Origin: Georgenia subflava
GTDB taxonomy: Bacteria > Actinomycetota > Actinomycetes > Actinomycetales > Actinomycetaceae
Assembly: GCF_009193155.1 (NCBI RefSeq)
Contig: NZ_VUKD01000005.1
Span: 1 to 64,000, forward strand
Direction: 5' to 3'
DNA: 64,000 nucleotides
Below, one piece after another: positions 62,426 to 64,000 of the stretch. The position numbers were made by a program, and so were the translations under genes. Position 1 is the stretch's first letter, and every line of letters starts with the position of its first letter. Under the pieces are notes generated by a model that searched no databases, was not told the origin of the DNA, and worked only from the letters and a program-made list of their open reading frames with translations.

Positions 62426-64000
62426 TCAGCGCGAGAGCCAGGCCTCGACGTCGACGTCCTCACCGCGGACGACGGCGAGGACCTGCCCCCCGTAGGCCTC
62501 GAGCTTGGTCGCCCCGATGCCACGCAGGACGGCGAGCTGTCGCAGGTCTTTCGGCTTTGCCGTGGCGATGGCCTGCAAGGTGGTGTCGTGCAGCACGGTG
62601 TACGCCGGCTTGCTGATCGTCCGGGCAACCTCACCCCGCCAGGTTCGCAGCCGCTCGAAGAGCTCGGCATCGGCGGGGTTCTCCTCGAAGAACGAATCGG
62701 TGCGCGCCCGGGCGGCGGCGCGGCGCGAGAGCTTCCCTCCCCCGCCGGCACCGTCGTCGGGCCAGATGCCGTCCAGGAAGCGTGACCGCTTCCGCGAGGC
62801 GCGTCCACCGACCGTGCGAGCGCGGGCGTAGGACAGGTGCAGGTGCTCGCGTGCTCGGGTCACCCCGACGTAGAGCAGCCGTCGTTCCTCCGCGACGGCA
62901 TCGTCACCGTCGGCGAGCGAGATGGGCAGGAGCCCCTCGGAGACGCCGACCAGGAAGACGGCGTCCCACTCCAGGCCCTTGGCGGCGTGCAGGCTCGCGA
63001 GCGTCACGCCGGCGACCGTCGGGGCGTGCTGAGCCGCCATCCGCTCGTCGAGCTCGGCGACGAGGCCGGCCATGTCGGCGTTGCGCGTGGCGTGGAGGTC
63101 GTCGGCGAGGGTGACGAGCGAGTTCAGGGACTCCCACCGCTCCCGGACGGCACCTCGTGCGGCGGGAGGCTGCTTGACCCAGCCCACCGAGGCGAGGATG
63201 TCGCGCACCGCCTCGGGCATGGGTTGGTCGGTCGTGGACCGGACGCCGCCGCGCAGCAGCACGATGGCCTCGCGCACCTCCCGGCGGGAGAAGAACCGCT
63301 CGCCACCGCGCACGAGGTAACCGATGCCCGCATCGGCGAGTGCCTGCTCGAGCGCCTCCGACTGACCGTTGGTCCGGTAGAGGACTGCGATCTCGCTCAG
63401 CGGCACCGCCTCCTTCTCGAGGGCCGTGATGCGTTCGGCGACCCCTCTGGCCTCGGCGAGGTCGTCGTCGTAGGTCTCGAAGCGCACCGGGATGGACGAG
63501 GGACGCTGCGCGACGAGCTCCACGGCTGCGGCGTTGCGATGGCGACCTGCCCGTGCCAGGACCTTGTTGGCGAGGTCCACGACCTGGGGCGTGGAGCGGT
63601 AGTCACGGACGAGCCGGACCACCGGGGCGCCCTCGTACCGGCGCGGGAAGCCGGTGAGGAAGTTCGGCGTGGCGCCGGTGAAGGAGTAGATCGTCTGGGA
63701 GACGTCACCCACCACGCAGATCTCGCGCCGCGAACCGAGCCAGAGGTCGAGGAGCCGCTGCTGGAGGGGTGAGACGTCCTGGTACTCGTCGACGACGAAG
63801 TGCCGGTACTGCGCCCGCACCTGTGCGGCGACGTCGTCTCGCTCGAGCAGGATCCCGACCAGCAGCAGGAGGACGTCCTCGAAGTCGATGACGCCACGTT
63901 CGTTCTTGACGTCCTCGTAGACGCTGAGCAGCCGCGCGATGGTGGCGTGGTCGTGACCGGCCACGTCCTCCCGTCCGGCACGGAGAGCCTTGGCTGCGTA
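62426..64000 (-). CDS. uvrD2: ATP-dependent DNA helicase UvrD2 (5' end outside window)
   Basis: At least 524 residues of a superfamily 1A helicase; the N terminus with the Walker A motif lies beyond 64000. Visible motifs are Walker B-like VDEYQDVSPLQQ (motif II), VVGDVSQTIYSF (III), VRLVRDYRST (IV), TLASLHAAKGLEWDAVFLVG (V) and LLYVGVTRAREHLHLS (VI). The C-terminal HRDC domain (about the last 80 residues, LHDTTLQAIATAKPKDLRQL) marks UvrD2. In mycobacteria UvrD2 is essential. The frame is open to the window edge. Confidence 0.95.
   Translation of the reverse strand, partial: YAAKALRAGREDVAGHDHATIARLLSVYEDVKNERGVIDFEDVLLLLVGILLERDDVAAQVRAQYRHFVVDEYQDVSPLQQRLLDLWLGSRREICVVGDVSQTIYSFTGATPNFLTGFPRRYEGAPVVRLVRDYRSTPQVVDLANKVLARAGRHRNAAAVELVAQRPSSIPVRFETYDDDLAEARGVAERITALEKEAVPLSEIAVLYRTNGQSEALEQALADAGIGYLVRGGERFFSRREVREAIVLLRGGVRSTTDQPMPEAVRDILASVGWVKQPPAARGAVRERWESLNSLVTLADDLHATRNADMAGLVAELDERMAAQHAPTVAGVTLASLHAAKGLEWDAVFLVGVSEGLLPISLADGDDAVAEERRLLYVGVTRAREHLHLSYARARTVGGRASRKRSRFLDGIWPDDGAGGGGKLSRRAAARARTDSFFEENPADAELFERLRTWRGEVARTISKPAYTVLHDTTLQAIATAKPKDLRQLAVLRGIGATKLEAYGGQVLAVVRGEDVDVEAWLSR

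Noticed and set aside
62212-62808. Upstream continuation of the whiB7 leader ORF frame into uvrD2
   Set aside because: That frame is antisense-like Arg/Ser/Pro-rich within uvrD2; the perfect Shine-Dalgarno site places the leader ORF start at 62211.

Overview
The window is high-GC DNA with GTG/TTG starts, short Shine-Dalgarno sites and many 4-nt ATGA overlaps. It carries WhiB1 and WhiB7 regulators, a GatCAB amidotransferase, a PdtaS-type kinase, PPA1309 and DUF2505 proteins, UPF0182 and a DUF2342 protein. Together these point to an actinobacterium, most likely of the order Micrococcales. I see no phage, plasmid, CRISPR or complete insertion sequence. Most of the window is chromosomal core with patches of accessory genes.

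Layout. 1-6656: a urate-degradation operon (OHCU decarboxylase, HIU hydrolase, urate oxidase) and its likely IclR-family regulator, flanked by two almost identical malic enzyme genes, with a DoxX-like membrane protein. 6967-10273: gatCAB. 10475-19517: a small conserved protein, a cardiolipin-synthase-like protein, an acetyltransferase, NAD-dependent DNA ligase, a divergent MarR/ABC-exporter pair, a YedK/HMCES-type protein and a RibD-like reductase. 19619-22728: an ehuBCDA-type solute ABC importer. 23144-29156: a histidine kinase/response regulator and a MacB-like ABC system, separated by a four-unit 72-bp array. 29244-32774: a large FHA-FtsK/SpoIIIE ATPase resembling type VII secretion motors but without partners. 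32778-43023: a membrane protein, whiB1, pdtaS-like kinase, DUF2505, zwf, OsmC/membrane/aldo-keto reductase operon, hsp20 behind a CIRCE element, an SDR gene behind a dense set of inverted repeats, thyA-folA. 43120-47395: a five-gene DUF4129-MoxR-DUF58 operon. 47648-52133: VOC dioxygenase, a probable gene remnant with a CsoR-like palindrome, then membrane protein, MFS exporter, PQ-loop protein and acetyltransferase, ending beside an initiator tRNA. 52594-64000: a neighbourhood that, from memory, is syntenic with the mycobacterial Rv3193c-Rv3198c block: UPF0182, PPA1309, YlbL-type PDZ/Lon protease, DUF2342 protein, a stand-alone RRE/E1-like (ThiF) protein, whiB7 and uvrD2.

The most interesting points are: (i) two IclR-type operators with the same half-site and spacing, one before the urate operon and one before only one of the two malic enzyme copies, so the copies probably serve different regulons; (ii) a complete WhiB7 control region (A-tract, -35, -10, a 58-codon upstream ORF with a perfect Shine-Dalgarno site, then hairpins); (iii) a stand-alone RiPP-maturation-like RRE/E1 protein between whiB7 and a DUF2342 gene; (iv) an orphan EssC/EccC-like motor; and (v) a recurring pattern in which short tandem repeats (17-72 bp) begin at or just after the 3' ends of genes.
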